The notes: generated from the letters alone by a model not told the origin. A stretch of 64,000 nucleotides of DNA from Euonymus europaeus (GCA_963580455.1 OY756962.1:25619001-25683000), one strand, 5' to 3'; positions 10,848 to 24,500 are shown, counted from the stretch's first letter. Program-made: numbers and translations.

Positions 10848-13800
10848 TCAAGCAGTATTAGCCATCGATTCAATGATGAGCTGATAACCTCCTGGTACGG
10901 CGGTTTGTGTCTGCACACACTCTGCCAATCCAGCAATGTCATTACCGAGGTCCAAAGACTTTGCTAGGAAAAACAGTAAATGGAAATCAGAAATTCTCTT
11001 CACAAATGGAAAACTCTTTGCCCGGTCTAGATGATTCTTCAGTGCCCTCATTGGCACTTGGTTGACTCGGTTCTCAATGGGAAAGGTTGATGAAAGAGGT
11101 CCCTGAAGTAAAATAGAAGATCACATAAACCATACCATGATAGCATCCAAGGCAACATAAAAGTGCTTAAACAAGGTTACATGAGTTCTTTTGAAATCTT
11201 CAATTGGGAGGAAATCATCAAGCATCGAGAATTTACATATTTAGAAAGCACCAACAAATATGGAAAAGATCAATTTGGTCATTGTTGCTCGAATGTTATG
11301 CAATTGTTGTATTCCTCCACCACAAGTGAGGGTAATTAATAATTTTTTTCCCCAATACTAATCTCCATTTACATATTATTCTTTTGAAAAGTATCCCGCC
11401 AAGGAAGAGTATACTTTGCTACACGCATATGCCTCTTTTCCTAGAAAAGGAAATGATACTACTGAAATTTACAGACATTTCTGAACAACTCTTCCATCCA
11501 TTGCATCAAATAATACATCCAATGACCATTTCAACTCTCACATAATTAATCAGCAAGATATCATAGACATATAGTAAAAAACAAAGGCTCCATCCTCAAT
11601 GATGTATCTATGCAATTCGGGAAAGTTTGCAAATCAATAAATTTCTACATAAATATGCTTTGAAGGTAATCATTGTTCTCCCAAATGAGCATACACTGTG
11701 CAGGTATAGAGTAAAACAATCCCACTCTTTCGACATAGTCAGTAAATTCAAACAGAGAGCTATCCTAGAAAGGCTACTAAGCTTAATATGTACACTATAA
11801 CACCTTCAGTTCTAATTATACTTCTCTCAACCAACATGTTAAAGAAAGCGTACTCATCAATAAACTAAGGAGTTTTGCAATTATAAAGGAATGTCCTTTT
11901 GGCAAAAAACAGGCAGTAAATTTATCACACAAAGAAGATATAGGAAAGGGTAAAACTCATATAATAATAAAACAAAATAAAAGCAACAACAAGAAGTTCA
12001 GAGCTTGCATCTAAAACAATGCTACCCAACCCGTTCTCTTAAATATAAAGGGGTGAGTTCAAAACCAAAAAACATTAGCAACAGCCACCAAATTCCATAA
12101 GACAATGAAAACACTGAAATTTGGAAATCTGACAAAGAGCCACATGTAGCACAAGAAGTTACAAACTCTTTATTGGCTGAATACATGACTACATCACCAT
12201 AGGCTTCAATATCGAGTACTAAAAAACTTTACATGATGAAATCATTTCTGAGGTCAAGTTCATTAGTTCCCTAAAAATCCTTCAAGGCACTATGTAGCAA
12301 ACGTGCTACTTTAAATGCATAAGCCTAGCAGCTATGCAACAAGATGAAAGGAAAATAAAATAAAATTGTGTGTCCAAAACCACTTCCCGGTCCAAAATAG
12401 TGAGAATAAGTTTGATAGAGAAAACCCTAACAGACTATGTTGACGGTTTTCACTTTTTTGCTTTGAGGGGAGGGGATGCACCTTACAGGGAAACAACCAA
12501 TTCTGCATCAAACTAAAAAGCACAAGCTCCTCATGCAGGAGTAAGGTAACAAAGATCTACATAAACTGCTACCAAAAATACAACCCTAAAGTGTTTCTGC
12601 GCTGAACATCAAACGGAATACACCACAGATTCCCTTTAACATCTTTTTGAATCCAAAAAAATATTTATTATTAGAGAAAGGCGCCAAGGGGATGCCTACC
12701 AAGAACAATCCCCTTTGACATATTCCACAGAAAATTCTTGGTATCCCTGGAGAACCCAAGTGCCTAAACCAAGGAAGCTACTTCAGCTGCAAATGAGATA
12801 TTCATGCTCTATGGGAATATAACTGCTTGAGACATCCAGGGTTGCCACCATGACTCATGGACTGAGCTTGAGATATTTTGGGTGGCAATGTGATGGCTTT
12901 GCAATTTGACATTAAAGTCTATCAGCTCAACTAAAGGCAGCATGACTATGCAGAATCAGAAGTGCCCAAGAATATGATATTTGAAGGAAGACAGAAGCGT
13001 TCTCAAGGCTGGCAACTTAATTAGCCTTGACAGCAAATTGATACAGTCTTCCATGATAATTTTTTCTCTCACTCCCTCTTAAGCACGCAAGATGCAGAAT
13101 AACAAGGACTAGTCCTACATACTTCTGTAGCAGATAAGGATTCACAACAACTCATTGGCTTGTAGGAAGTTAGGCATCATCCTAGTAAGGCTATTTATAG
13201 GGCACCATACGCTAGTGATTCGCTCTTGCTCAAGGGTACCAAAGTTCCAAAATTTGGGCACATTTACTTCAAAAAAACTATAATATGTCATTCAATCATT
13301 GTTGAGCATTCATCAATACTATGAGAACATGTTGATATAAAGAGGAGAGTATAGCAAAACATTATAAGCAACTGCAAGCAAAAACACTAGATATAAAGCT
13401 GATTTAACGTACCTGGTGATCAAGAATCTTCACCACAACCAAGAAGAAATCATTGTCGACCTCCTTAACATCTTTCCCTCCAACAACCACATCCTTCTTC
13501 ATCTTGGAGAGTTTAGGATCAATATCTTCACCGATATCTTTCTCAAACCACCCTTCCTTAAACAACCTAATACACATATCGCTCATCTGAAAAGCCTCAA
13601 AATGCACATCAGCAACCCCATCTTCATTCACCTCCAACTTCACCACGGCAGTTACCCACTCCTTCAATCCGCTTTCTGCGTGAAGCTCTGCTGCCTGCAA
13701 AACCTCCCTATTCGACAGCGTATAATCCTTCTTATCCTGCACGATTGTTTGCGTGAATATAAACCCCACTCTCCGCATCCCAAGCCCCATAGCGATCGAA

Positions 13801-14393
13801 TCCACCATTCTCTCCTCCTGAGGGTCTAAGAAAAACATCAAGTTCTCCTCAGCACCTTGCTGAGGCGGCTCATAGATGAAATTTACCTCCACTTTGCCAT
13901 CATCCGCCACTGTACCGTACATAAACCCTCCTCTCTTGACGGCAAAAGCGAGTGTATCGTTCACATAGTGCTGAAACGCATTGGCACAGTCACGATCGAA
14001 GGATACTGACTCGCAGTGCGAGGTTTCCTGTCTGGTAACCCGCATCTGCTTGGCTATGAGATCATCCATGGTCATCTTGCGGCCGAAGGAACCCGCAGGT
14101 TGGACGGTAGGGCCCGCAATGGTACGCTCGCCTTCGTACGCAAGGAAGATGATGGAACCATGAGAGAGATTGAGGGAGGAGAGTTGGGTGCTGGGATTGG
14201 ACATGTCGGTGAACTGGAGGAGATCGCTAGGGGTTTTGGCCAACAAGAGGTTTTGGTTGGTGGAGAGGGTCTGGTTGTGGGTAGGGATTCGGAGCTGGTC
14301 TTGGATGAGAGATTGGAGTTGAGCCACCGTCATATGGGGGTCGCCGACGGAGACGCGCTCAAGACCGTCCCGGCTGCGAATTCTGAGCATCAT
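10848..14393 (-). CDS. NPL4: NPL4, CDC48 cofactor
   Basis: NPL4 pairs with UFD1 to deliver ubiquitylated proteins to the CDC48/p97 ATPase, for example in ER-associated degradation. There are two exons: 14393-13413 and 11102-10848 (stop TGA at 10850-10848), 411 residues. Exon 1 starts MMLRIRSRDGLERVSV, a ubiquitin-like N-terminal domain to about residue 85. The NPL4 domain follows with FGRKMTMDDLIAKQMRV, SFDRDCANAFQHYVND, FIYEPPQQG, GLGMRRVGFIFTQT and FQMSDMCIRLFKEGWF. Exon 2 carries FPFVKRISDFHLLFFLAKS and LAECVQTQTAVPGGYQL. The length is typical of plant NPL4, which lacks the C-terminal zinc finger of animal NPL4. An upstream TTG extends the frame but ATG at 14393 is the likely start. The 2.3-kb intron (11103-13412) holds nothing recognised. 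Confidence 0.95.
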
Positions 14394-15501
14394 CTTTACA
14401 AAAGACAATCGATATTACGGAACGGAGGACTGAGAGGATTTATATGCGAGAGAGCAGAGAGGAGAGAATCTCGAGGACTACGTCGGAGTGAAGAGTAGGA
14501 TTTTTCCCCAAGTAATTCCTCCTTGACGTGGGGGAAGGTGAAAGGCATCACCGCAAATAAAATATATATATATATATATATATATATTTCCTCAGCGTGA
14601 AATATACGACGTCGTTGAAGTGTCTGATAGTTTTTTTATGCACAGGTGATCAAACTCTGGGCCAGGCCCAAAAGTAAAATCTATCCACAAATCGAGTTGG
14701 GCTCGATGGTTCGGGCCAACCTTTATCTATATTATCCTTTAAACCGGGTGGATTTGAGGCTTCCAGAGCGCGAGTCCCCCCGTGACGGCATACTCGCGCG
14801 ATTGTCCGACCTCGCTCAACCTCGCTCATTCTCCAAACGGCGACGTCTAGCCTCCAACTCGCCACGCAAAACGACGTCGTCGATCGGCCAAGGGCTGGTT
14901 TACTGCTCCACCGACTCTCACCCCACTGTCTCACACCTTCTGTTTTTCGTAGATCGGCCAGAACAACCCTCTGATTTTCCGGCGCTCACACAGGTTATTG
15001 GGGTCTCGCTGCCTTTGGTTGGGGGCTTTGTTGGCTATCTGGATTCTCGCGTCTTGGTCTCTGTCATATCTCTGGATTTGCAAATCTCTCATTGCCTTCT
15101 TCCCTAATTTCTCGGTGCTCCCACGGGTTATTGGGGTCTCTCTGGTGGTTATTGGAGCCTTTATTCGTCGGCTTTCCTCCTGAGCAGTCAACTCCCTGGA
15201 TTTTCGGCCTTTATTTGGCTTTTGCTCTGTTAGGTCACTGGATTTTCAGACTTATGCTTGTTGGATTTCGTGCTGTGTTGGAGCCTTTATTGGTCGTCTT
15301 TCCTCCGGATCACCCAGCTCGCTGGATCTCCCGACCTCTGCTTGTCTTCTAGCATCTGGTTATCGATTCCTGATAATCTTTGTTGAAATCTTCGGCGGAC
15401 CTGCGGTTGCTCTTTCATCTTCGCGAAATCGTGGTTGAAATCTTGGGCTTTGGTGCTGATTCTACGGTTGCCTACCATGCGTATTGCAATCTAATATTAT
15501 T
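14394..15501. promoter_or_regulatory. NPL4 upstream region, possibly bidirectional
   Basis: GC-richer than its surroundings. It contains an (AT)n tract (about 14562-14587) and the 10-bp palindrome ACGACGTCGT twice, at 14606-14615 and 14871-14880. There is also CTTGACGTGG near 14522 and GCGACGTCTAG near 14840. ACGT cores of this kind are bound by plant bZIP proteins. The open frames on both strands here change register and show no recognisable protein. Bidirectional use is inferred from the possible + strand exon at 15502. Confidence 0.45.
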
Positions 15502-15582
15502 ATGACAATATCGGAGCCGATCGCCACTTTGAACCCCTCTGGTTTTCATACTCAGCTTCGATTCTTCGCCTCTATCTCCCAG
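15502..15582 (+). other. Possible first coding exon of an interrupted gene
   Basis: An ATG opens 27 codons (MTISEPIATLNPSG, then FHTQLRFFASISQ) ending exactly at a CAG|GTTATT donor. The residues look like the start of an organelle-targeted protein. The partner exon is unknown. One phase-compatible acceptor lies beyond the Helitron at 39385, but that frame stops after 14 codons unless spliced again. The family is not recognised. Confidence 0.3.
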
Positions 15583-17313
15583 GTTATTGTCTTTACTGTG
15601 GAGAATTGTGGTTTCGTAGTTAACTTTTTATTGTGATAGACCATGTTATGTAAGGGAAGATTTTTCTCTTTAAAGTTTATTCTTCCTTGCTTATGCCACC
15701 TACAGTTCTAGGGTAAGGATGCTGAAGTTTTGTCAGTTTTTTTCCCCTCTTCATGGGTTATACTGTCAGAAAGGTTGTATGTGAAGGTCCATTCTCCTTT
15801 CCTTAAGACAATTCGATTTACAGAAACTTTGGAGGTGCTTTTGCTTGGATAATCTTTGAAAGTTTATTCCAATCTCTTTGTATAGGCATGCTCGAAACAA
15901 TTTGTCTGGTAGAGTGTTGTTTGAAGTTTAACATTAGGATTGTTCTGGAATCTAGGCGTGGTTTACTTGCTTTTGGAGTTTGAGATATTGATATTTAAGT
16001 TTTTACAACTTCAATAAGCATTACGCAATATAATTTTTTACTTCATATTCAGTTCACTCACATTTTCGACAACATAATAAACTTTATTCTATGAACTTTG
16101 AACCAGTGTTATATTTGTTGCTTTGTAAATCTTTATCTTAATATGTGCTAAACGTAGGTGAAAATTGTTACAATTGATATAGTCATTTACCGTTTCCATT
16201 TAGGCATCATAGCATACTATCAGCCGAATTATTTTCCCAAACGGTTTTGTCTAAACCTACAACATTTGCTTATACTGCAGTCTGTGACTATAACAACAAC
16301 TCAGCTGCTGCCTAATCAATGTACGCTCTCCATATTCTCATTATACTTATTCCGATTGTTGATGACCTGCCTTTTGCACTACTTATTCCTGCTGTGAATG
16401 CCCTGATCCTGACAATCTCTGTTTCATCTTGGTTTTCACTATCTATTACAGATTGGGTAAATTAGGTTTCCAGTGGAATTTGCTATGCTCGGACTCCTTT
16501 CTGGTTAGTTCCTTTCTTATTCCTTTGTGTAAGTGTATTTTACAATTTCAAAATAAAGTCTCACTGGTTGACTTTAAACTTATAATTCCAAAATTTCCAT
16601 TGACTATGTGATCCATTTACCTCTATCTTTCCCTGAAAATGAGTAATTATCCCATCTGTAGATATGTGTTCTAGGAAGTGTGATTATTAAGACAAGTCAC
16701 CCTCAAATATGAAAGTTCAGCCATAAGTATCTTGGTGTTCTGAAACATTCGAGGACAATATGCATGAAGCCATGTAAAAAACCTGAGATAAGTCTCTTAA
16801 TTACTTCTTAGGAGGAGTAGTATCTGCAACACAATTTCCCAATATGCTTTATAATTCTAGGACAAACCAGTTAACAGCACACTATTATCAGTGGCAGTCT
16901 GCCACTGAAAACTCACGACGACAAGAAAATGCTTCAAACAGTTGAACTGTTTCAAATTTTATATTAGAAACCTTGCAGAATTGAAACAAGCCAAGATTAT
17001 ATACAAGAAATACCAAGACAACTAACTACTACGAGCAACAACAAAAAGTAGAGCAAGTAAAAAACCTGTATAAGTTCGACCATGTTGAAGTCTCCAGTGA
17101 ATCTCCACCAAGTACTGTAGATTGCCTTCAAAAGAATAAACATGTTTATTGTCTAATTAAGGACTCTTCATTGAGGTTTCAGGGCAATAACAACCCTGCC
17201 AATGTTAAAAGGAGTATTACACAACAAAAAGTCTACATATACTATAAAGTTTGTAATCATCATAAAAATAAGCAAATACCTCTATAAATTCCAGAATATC
17301 CTTGAACAAGTTG
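15583..17313. other. AT-rich region left of the recognised Helitron repeats
   Basis: No convincing coding segment. A perfect small inverted repeat, CAGTGGCAG-T-CTGCCACTG, lies near 16890-16910. The left Helitron border may lie here, but no 5'-TC terminus could be fixed by eye. Confidence 0.3.
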
Positions 17314-17807
17314 CGAAATATCCTAAGCTGTTGTACATATACTTAGCTGTTGTAAGTGGCAGTTGTAAATATCCTTTTGCCCTGGACAATTCTCTATTGA
17401 CGCAATATCCTTTTCCCCTCAATAAAGGCTGCGTAACAGAAATCTCCACCTGCATGCTTAAAAAATGCCCTCAACCAATTCCGTTAGAGTTAGAATCCAC
17501 CTCTATTGATAAACTTATCCAAAGAAGAATCAATTAAGTGCCTCACGCTAGGAGTTTATGATTTTGTATCCAAAAGACCTCCAAGTTGAATATTGTTTCC
17601 TTCAATGGTATATTCACATCAATCTCTTTCAGTAATTAAAGATACTTATCGAATAACCATGGTCATCCTGCTAAAATACGCTTTTTCTCCCCAACTTTCC
17701 CAAAATGCCCTAAGCTGCGAAATACCCTAAGCTGTTGTACATATACTTAGCTGTTGTAAGTGGCAGTTGTAAATATCCTTTTGTCCTGGACAATTCTCTA
17801 TTGACGC
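17314..17807 (+). repeat. 90-bp direct repeat, two copies
   Basis: A block beginning CGAAATA and including GCTGTTGTACATATACTTAG and GTAAGTGGCAGTTGTAAATA is found at 17314-17403 and 17718-17807. A shortened third copy is at about 19135-19188. The second copy begins the larger leader repeat unit. Confidence 0.8.
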
Positions 17808-18305
17808 TTTTCTTTTTCCCTCTTGAATAATTTATCTTCGCATTCCGAATATTAATAAAATACTGTGTTCTGGTTATATAATGTTTACTGATATTTTAGT
17901 CATGATTCTAAGTACATTCACATCTTTTAAAACCTACAAAAGTGTAGATCTTTTCGGCTTACGGATTTTACAATAATACATAAACTAAAATCTCTTATAT
18001 GGACATCGTATATTGAGGGAAAGAAATTGTCTGTAAACAGTATAGTGGCAAGAGATCCCTGAGATTGCTAAATATGTTTCATAATATTTTAGAGCCAGCA
18101 TATTCAGCTGCAGCGTAATTTTATTGATTTGCCAAATCATAGAGCTATAATATGCTGTGTAAATAACTTATTTAGAATACATCTTGGACTTTGTAGATAT
18201 CAGCATCCTATGGATTAGATTTATGCTATTTACATGCTTATTTTGCTTGTCAAATTTGCCTAATTGTATTTCATTATCTCATCTGGTTTGTTGTTTTCCT
18301 CGCAG

Positions 18306-18487
18306 TGTCTATGCGTGTTGGAGTCCATCTACTGCACCTTTGACTGACTATTTGGCTGATTAAATCCTGATTTCTCTGTGAGCCACTTGTCCAAACACAT
18401 GGATGGTCTTCCATTTATAGAGTGAGGGAGTATGATATGCCCACCATATATGAACCAATAGAACAACAGCCTATAATTGTCACTAAG
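18306..18487 (+). other. Repeated non-coding leader exon, copy 1
   Basis: Bounded by an acceptor (CTCGCAG|TGTCTATGCG) and a donor (CACTAAG|GTAATTTG). Copies 2 and 3 keep the same splice signals. There is no long reading frame. It is probably an alternative 5' UTR exon of the RepHel transcript, whose start codon sits two bases after another acceptor (CTTAAG|GATGG, 21514). Confidence 0.45.
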
Positions 18488-18970
18488 GTAATTTGTTTTT
18501 TTCTGTCAATTGTTCATATCAAAATTATCTTTCTTAATTGAGTTTGCATTAAATACTGAATATTTCTTTCTGAATGTGAATCGGAAAAATGGGCACGTTT
18601 AAAGTTTGAATCAATAAATTCTGGGTAGCTTTTAACGTTTTATGACAGAGCAAATGCACATAATAGTTTTAATTCTACAGCTGAATCTAAAGTCTCTCTT
18701 TGTAAAGTTATTAACTATATCATAGACCTATAATTTGCTGTGTAAACTCTGTTTTAGGATACCTCTTGGACTTTGTAGGTATCCGTGTCCTATGGATTAG
18801 ATTTATGCTATTTACATGTTCATTTTGCTTGTCAAATTTGCGTAATTGTAATTCATTATCTCATCTGGTTTGTTGTTTTTCTGGCAGTGTCTGTGGTTGT
18901 TCTGTTCTTAGTATCTGGGTTATGCTCTCTTCTTGACATTACTGCTATAGATTCCACTTTACTCCTTAGC

Positions 18971-19117
18971 CTTAATTTTTGAACTCTTATTTATTATTAC
19001 TACTGAATTTGTCTGTAAAAGGCATCCAAAACAAAACTTTAGTGCTTGGTCTTATTTTTTGAACTCTTATTTATTATTACGTCTGAATTTGTTTGTAAAA
19101 GGCATCCAAAACAAAAA
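18971..19117 (+). repeat. 67-bp tandem duplication
   Basis: A block including GAACTCTTATTTATTATTAC and AAAAGGCATCCAAAACAAAA occurs at 18971-19037 and again at 19051-19117, a period of 80 bp. Confidence 0.85.
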
Positions 19118-19986
19118 TCCTGATAGATTACCTCTTGTAAGTGGCAGTTGTAAATAGCCTTTTGTCCTGGACATTTCTCTATTAACGTTTTTCTTTTGAA
19201 GTTTAGTGTATTTAAATAAAAATATTATGACAGTAAAAAAGTGACCTAAATAAATTATATTGAAAAACTTGATCCTTATTTGTATGGAATATTTGTTTTC
19301 ATACACAGACTGTCATGTAAAAATATCCTTATTTTAGTTAAAATAAGTACCTTTATTTGTAATCAACCATTAGATTTAACCACATGACTCAGATTAAATT
19401 GTAAACTTTAAATCTTCATTCCTAAAAACAAAAGCCTAAACTACTAAACCATAAAAAAGAATTCTTTTGAGGTTTAGTGTATTTAGTTCCTTTTTGCTTG
19501 CCATGAGAATAATTTTTCTTTGTATTCCAAATATTAATAAAATATTGTGTTCTGGTTATATACTGTTTGCTTATATTTCAGTCATGATTCCAAGTACATT
19601 AATATTTTTAAAAAACCACAAAAATGTAGATGTTTTCGGGTTAGGGATTTTGCAATTATACAAAAACTAAAATCTCTTATATGGACATCGTATATTGAGG
19701 AAAAGAAATGGTTTGTAACCAGTATAGTGGCAAGGGATTCATGAGATTGCTAAATATGTTTCATAATATTTTAGAGCCAGCATATTCAGCTGCAGCGTAA
19801 TTTTATTGATTTGCCAAATCATAGAGCTATAATATGCTGTGTAAACTCTGTTTTAGAATACATCTTGGAATTTGTAGGTATCAGCATCCTATGGATTAGA
19901 TTTATGCTATTTACATGCTTATTTTGCTTGTCAAATTTGCGTCATTGTATTTCATTATCTCATCTGGTTTGTTGTTTTCCTGACAG

Positions 19987-20195
19987 TGTCTATGCGTGTT
20001 GGAGTACATACCATATAATTTCCCATATTTGAACATCTACTGCACCCTTGACTGACTATTTAGCTGATTAAATCCTGATTTCTCTGTGAGCCACTTGTCC
20101 AAACACATGGATGGTCTTCGATTTATAGAGTGAGGGAGTATGATAGAGCCACCATATATGAACCAAGAGAACAACAGCCTATAATTGTCACTAAG
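19987..20195 (+). other. Repeated leader exon, copy 2
   Basis: Acceptor CTGACAG|TGTCTATGCG and donor CACTAAG|GTAATTGG are conserved with copy 1. It is 27 bp longer because of an inserted segment containing CATACCATATAATTTCCC. Confidence 0.45.
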
Positions 20196-20596
20196 GTAAT
20201 TGGTTTTTGTCTGTCAATTGTCCATATCTAAACTATCTTTCTTAATTGAGTTTGCATTAAAAACTGAATATTTTATCCTCAATGTGAATCGGAAAAATGG
20301 GCACGTTTAAAGTTTGAATCAATACTTTCTGGGAAGCTTTTAGCGTTCTTATGACAGAGCAAATGCACATAATAGTTTTTATTCTACAGCTGAATCTAAA
20401 GTCTCTCTTTGTAAAATTATTAACTATATCATAGAGCTATAATTTGCTGTGTAAACTCTGTTTTAGGATACAACTTGGACTTCGTAGGTATCAGTGTCCT
20501 ATGGATTAGATTTATGCTATTTACATGTTCATTTTACTTTTCAAATTTACATAATTGTAATTCATTATCTCATCCGGTTTGTTGTTTTTCTGGCAG

Positions 20597-20668
20597 TGTC
20601 TGAGCGTGTTGGAGTACATACCATATAATTTCCCATATTTGAACATCTATCCTATAATTGTTGCTAAG
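20597..20668 (+). other. Repeated leader exon, copy 3 (shortened)
   Basis: Acceptor CTGGCAG|TGTCTGAGCG and donor TGCTAAG|GTAATTTG are kept, but the middle of the exon is missing. A fourth acceptor of this type, without a matching exon body, ends at 18887. Confidence 0.4.
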
Positions 20669-20905
20669 GTAATTTGTTTTTGTCTTTCAATTGTTCATAT
20701 GTAAATTATCTTTCTTAATTGAGTTTGCATTAAAAACTGAATATTCCATTCTGAATGTGTGTCGGAAAAATGGACACGTTTAAAGTTTGAATCAATAAAT
20801 TCTGGGCAGCTTTTGGCGTTCTTATGACACAGCAAATGCACATAATAGTTTTTATTCTACAGCTGAATCTAAAGTCTCTCTTTGCAAAGTTATTACCTAT
20901 TGTGA

Positions 20906-21515
20906 GGCTCACATTATATTAATTACCCACAATTGAGATCGCATTTGTCACATGCATTTTAAATTGTTAAAACCTATTTTAGGTTAGAGTACTTTATGGT
21001 TAACTCATTACCTATGGGTAAGATCACATAGTAATGATTGTCTACAACTAATAACAAACTTGGATCATTGAATAGTTAGCTCCCTGGGATAAACTGTGCT
21101 AAATTACACAATTAAATAATTTGATTTCTTAAATTTTACCTCTGAGTTGGTATTTATCTATGAAATTACAGTCATTGGATGGTATTTCAGTTATAGAAAT
21201 CGAATCTGAGTTTTATGGAAAATATATGATAAAAGTAAAAGTAGAGAAATAATTAAAATTGAGATTAAGTATTAGGTATTTCAATTATCATTGGCATCTT
21301 ATGCAATGTCAAGCACTGAAAAATAAAGGAGAGCGATATGTTGTTGGAGCATATAATTAAATGGATTTCCAGATGTGTTTGGTTCTTTTCATTCACAACT
21401 AAAATTAGCATGGAATGATTATTCCATTTTTGTTTTGTGTGTCAATCATCCCACACCTCTCAGCATTTTTTTTGGCATCCTACTTTCTCTAACCTTGTAT
21501 TCTTCTGTCTTAAGG
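20906..21515 (+). other. RepHel upstream region
   Basis: AT-rich and non-coding. It ends in a pyrimidine-rich stretch and the acceptor CTTAAG just before the RepHel ATG, so its right part is probably the last leader intron. Confidence 0.45.
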
Positions 21516-24500
21516 ATGGACGAACCTGAATCAAGTAGAAGTAATAGGAGCAAGCGAAAAGAAATTATGAAGAAGCACAGGGAAACAAATGCTCTTCCAG
21601 GTGCCTCTTCCACTCTTTCCTCAAATTCTGTAGTAGTTGGAGATAATGGACGTGCAGTCCGTTCCAGAATAAATATGGCTCCAGATTTAGATATATGCAA
21701 TGGGTCTGGGGTTGAAATAGAGCCAGAACCACTTGATTTAGGTCTCCCAATGTATAGCTGTCGTTTCTGTGGAGCTTTCTTCTGGTTTGCAGAACGCTTA
21801 AAATCCCTGGGCTGTCGTGTCCCTGTTTACTCACTGTGCTGTCGGCAAGGGCGCATTAAAGTTCCTCCCCTTCGTGATCCTCCAGAACCATTGAACAGTC
21901 TTTTTGATTATTATGGAGATAGATCTTCGAGGTTGTTTCGTGCAAACATACGTTTATTCAACTCTATGTTTGCATTCACATCTATTGGAGGGAAAATTGA
22001 TAGAGATGTAAATCGTGGCCAAGGGCCATATGTTTTCAAGCTCAATGGCCAAAACCATCATTTTATAGGCTCACTTCTTTCAATCGATGGACAACGGCCT
22101 CAATTTGCACAGCTATACATTTATGATACCGAAAATGAGGTGTCAAATAGGCTAGCACCATTCAACGATTCTATATTGGGTGGTGCTGTAGCTGAAAACC
22201 TTGTGGCTAATCTCATAGTAATGTTCGATGATTGCAATCAGTTGGTGAAGACGTTTCGCATGGCTAGAGACCGTTTCAGAGCTGATGAAATTTGCTCTTT
22301 CACTCACTGCAAAACGATCAAATGATGGAATGCAATACAATGCACCCACAACTCCCGAAATGGCTGGTTTGATTGTCGGAGATGTTGGAATGACAGATCA
22401 TGGTAGAGACATTGTTATTCATCATAGAACACAAGGGCTTAAACGTGTTGATGATTTGCACCCAGCTTTCATGTCTATGCAATATCCTGTATTATTCCCT
22501 TTTGGCGAGGATGGGTACAGGCTCAACATGTCATACCAAAGAAGCTCAAGTGAGTCGAGAATCAAGAGGGGGCATATAACAAGAAGAGAATATTTTTGTT
22601 ATATGTTTCAACAAAGAGCCATCGGCAACGGTTCACTATTAAAGGGAGGGAAATTATATCAACAATATATAGTTGACGCATTCACATGCATTGAAGATGA
22701 TCGCTTGCGATATATAAGATTCAAGCATCAGCAAGAGCATTATCGGTGTGAAATCTATAGTGGAATACAAGATGCTTTCCTAAGGGGTGATTCTGCTGCG
22801 AGATCAATTGGGCAGCGGTTATATTACCCTCAAGCTTCACTGGGAGTCCAAGATATATGATCCAAAACTACCATGATGCTATGGCTATTTGCCGCTCTAG
22901 AGGGAATCCTGATCTCTTCATTACTTTCACATGCAATGTCCAGTGGCCAGAAATTGGGAATGCATTAGCTCTTATTCCTGGGCAAAAAATAGAAGATAGA
23001 CCAGACATAGTGTCCAGAGTATTCCATATGAAGCTAACTGAATTCATGTCAGATATTAAAGGTGGCTTGCAGTTTGGACCTGTTGTTGGTGCAGTCTACA
23101 CTGTTGAATTCCAGAAGCGAGGATTGCCCCATGTTCACATAATTGTTTGGTTAGAAGAAGCCAGTAAATTCCCAATGCCGATGGACATAGATCAAATCAT
23201 ATCTGCAGAGATCCCTGATCAAACCAGGCATCCAGTTTTGTACAAAATTGTATCAAAATTCATGATGCATGGTCCATGTGGTACTGCAAATCCAAGAGCA
23301 CCTTGCATGAAGGAAGGCAAATGCATAAAACATTTTCCTAGGCAGAATTGCTCTGAAACCGTTATTAATGACGATGGCTTCGCTATTTATAGACGGAAAT
23401 CTAATCCAGCAACTGTCATAAAGGGGGGTGTTGAACTTGACAACCGTTTTGTGGTCCCTTATAACAGACAGCTGCTCCTTAAATACAATGCACATGTCAA
23501 TGTTGAGTGGTGTAATCGCTCAAGAGCAATAAAATATCTTTTCAAATACATAAACAAGGGCCCTGATCGAACTAGAGCTTTGTTGAGGCAGAACACAGCA
23601 GCAGAATCTGTTGGAACAATGCCTGAAAACAATGTGGTTGATGAAATCAATATTTACATGGATTGTAGATACGTCGCCCCATTTGATGCAATCTGGCGAA
23701 TCTTTGAGTTTCATATTCATTACAAATTCCCATCTGTTGAAAGTCTAACAATACATATGCCATTGATGAATAACATTTTATTCAGAGGGAATCAAGACAT
23801 AGATGCTGTTTTGCAATGACCAGGGCTTGAAAAAACAATGCTCACTGAGTGGATGCTCACAAACAGCAACTCTGATGATGCACGTGCTCTTAAGTACGTT
23901 GAGTTTCCTACATTTTGGGTATGGGACGATGGAAGAAAAACATGGCTTCGAAGACAAAGGGGACAATCTATTGGATGGATTTCATATGTTCATCCATCAG
24001 CGGGAGATGTTTATTACCTTCGGTTGTTGCTATCACATGTTAGAGGACCTCGTAATTATGAAGAGATCAGAACAGTAAATGACATTACTTATGAAACCTC
24101 TAAAGAAGCATGTAATGCATTGGGTTTGATTGGCAATGATAAAGAATGGCTTGAAGCTATTGCAGAGGCATCAGAATGGGCTACATCATCACAACTGCGG
24201 GGCTTATTCATAACTATTATACTATTTTGTGAAGTTGTTGATGCTGCCAGATTATTAGATGCTGGAATCTCCAGCATGCAAGAAGATATTATCCACAGAT
24301 TGACATCGACGCTTGGCCTGCCAAAATCTGCAATAACAAATGCTCAAGCTAAGGACCAAGTTTTATTTAAACTGCAAGCAATCCTCATAAAATGTGGCAG
24401 CTCACTCAGTGATCATAAACTTCCGGAACCAACAGGTATTCAACATGGCAATGGGAATACACTGTTGATAGAGGAACTCCTGTATGACACAGATTTTTTG

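Larger units (their letters stand above)
17718..20905 (+). repeat. Leader region built of 1.2-1.5-kb tandem repeats
   Basis: Unit 1 (about 17718-18925) and unit 2 (about 19135-20605) are near-duplicates. A partial third unit covers about 20606-20905. Unit 2 carries about 280 bp without counterpart (19200-19480). Smaller blocks recur within units: one with TGGATTAGATTTATGCTATT appears near 18210, 18795, 19890 and 20500. One with GGCACGTTTAAAGTTTGAAT appears near 18590 and 20300, with a one-base variant near 20775. The array lies directly upstream of RepHel. Confidence 0.85.

Noticed and set aside
13416..14498. Long + strand frames (13416-13829, 14016-14498)
   Set aside because: They are antisense to NPL4 exon 1, whose frame is strongly recognisable.
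14646..15478. Overlapping frames on both strands in the GC-richer region
   Set aside because: Many open frames are expected with few stops at higher GC; none resembles a protein.
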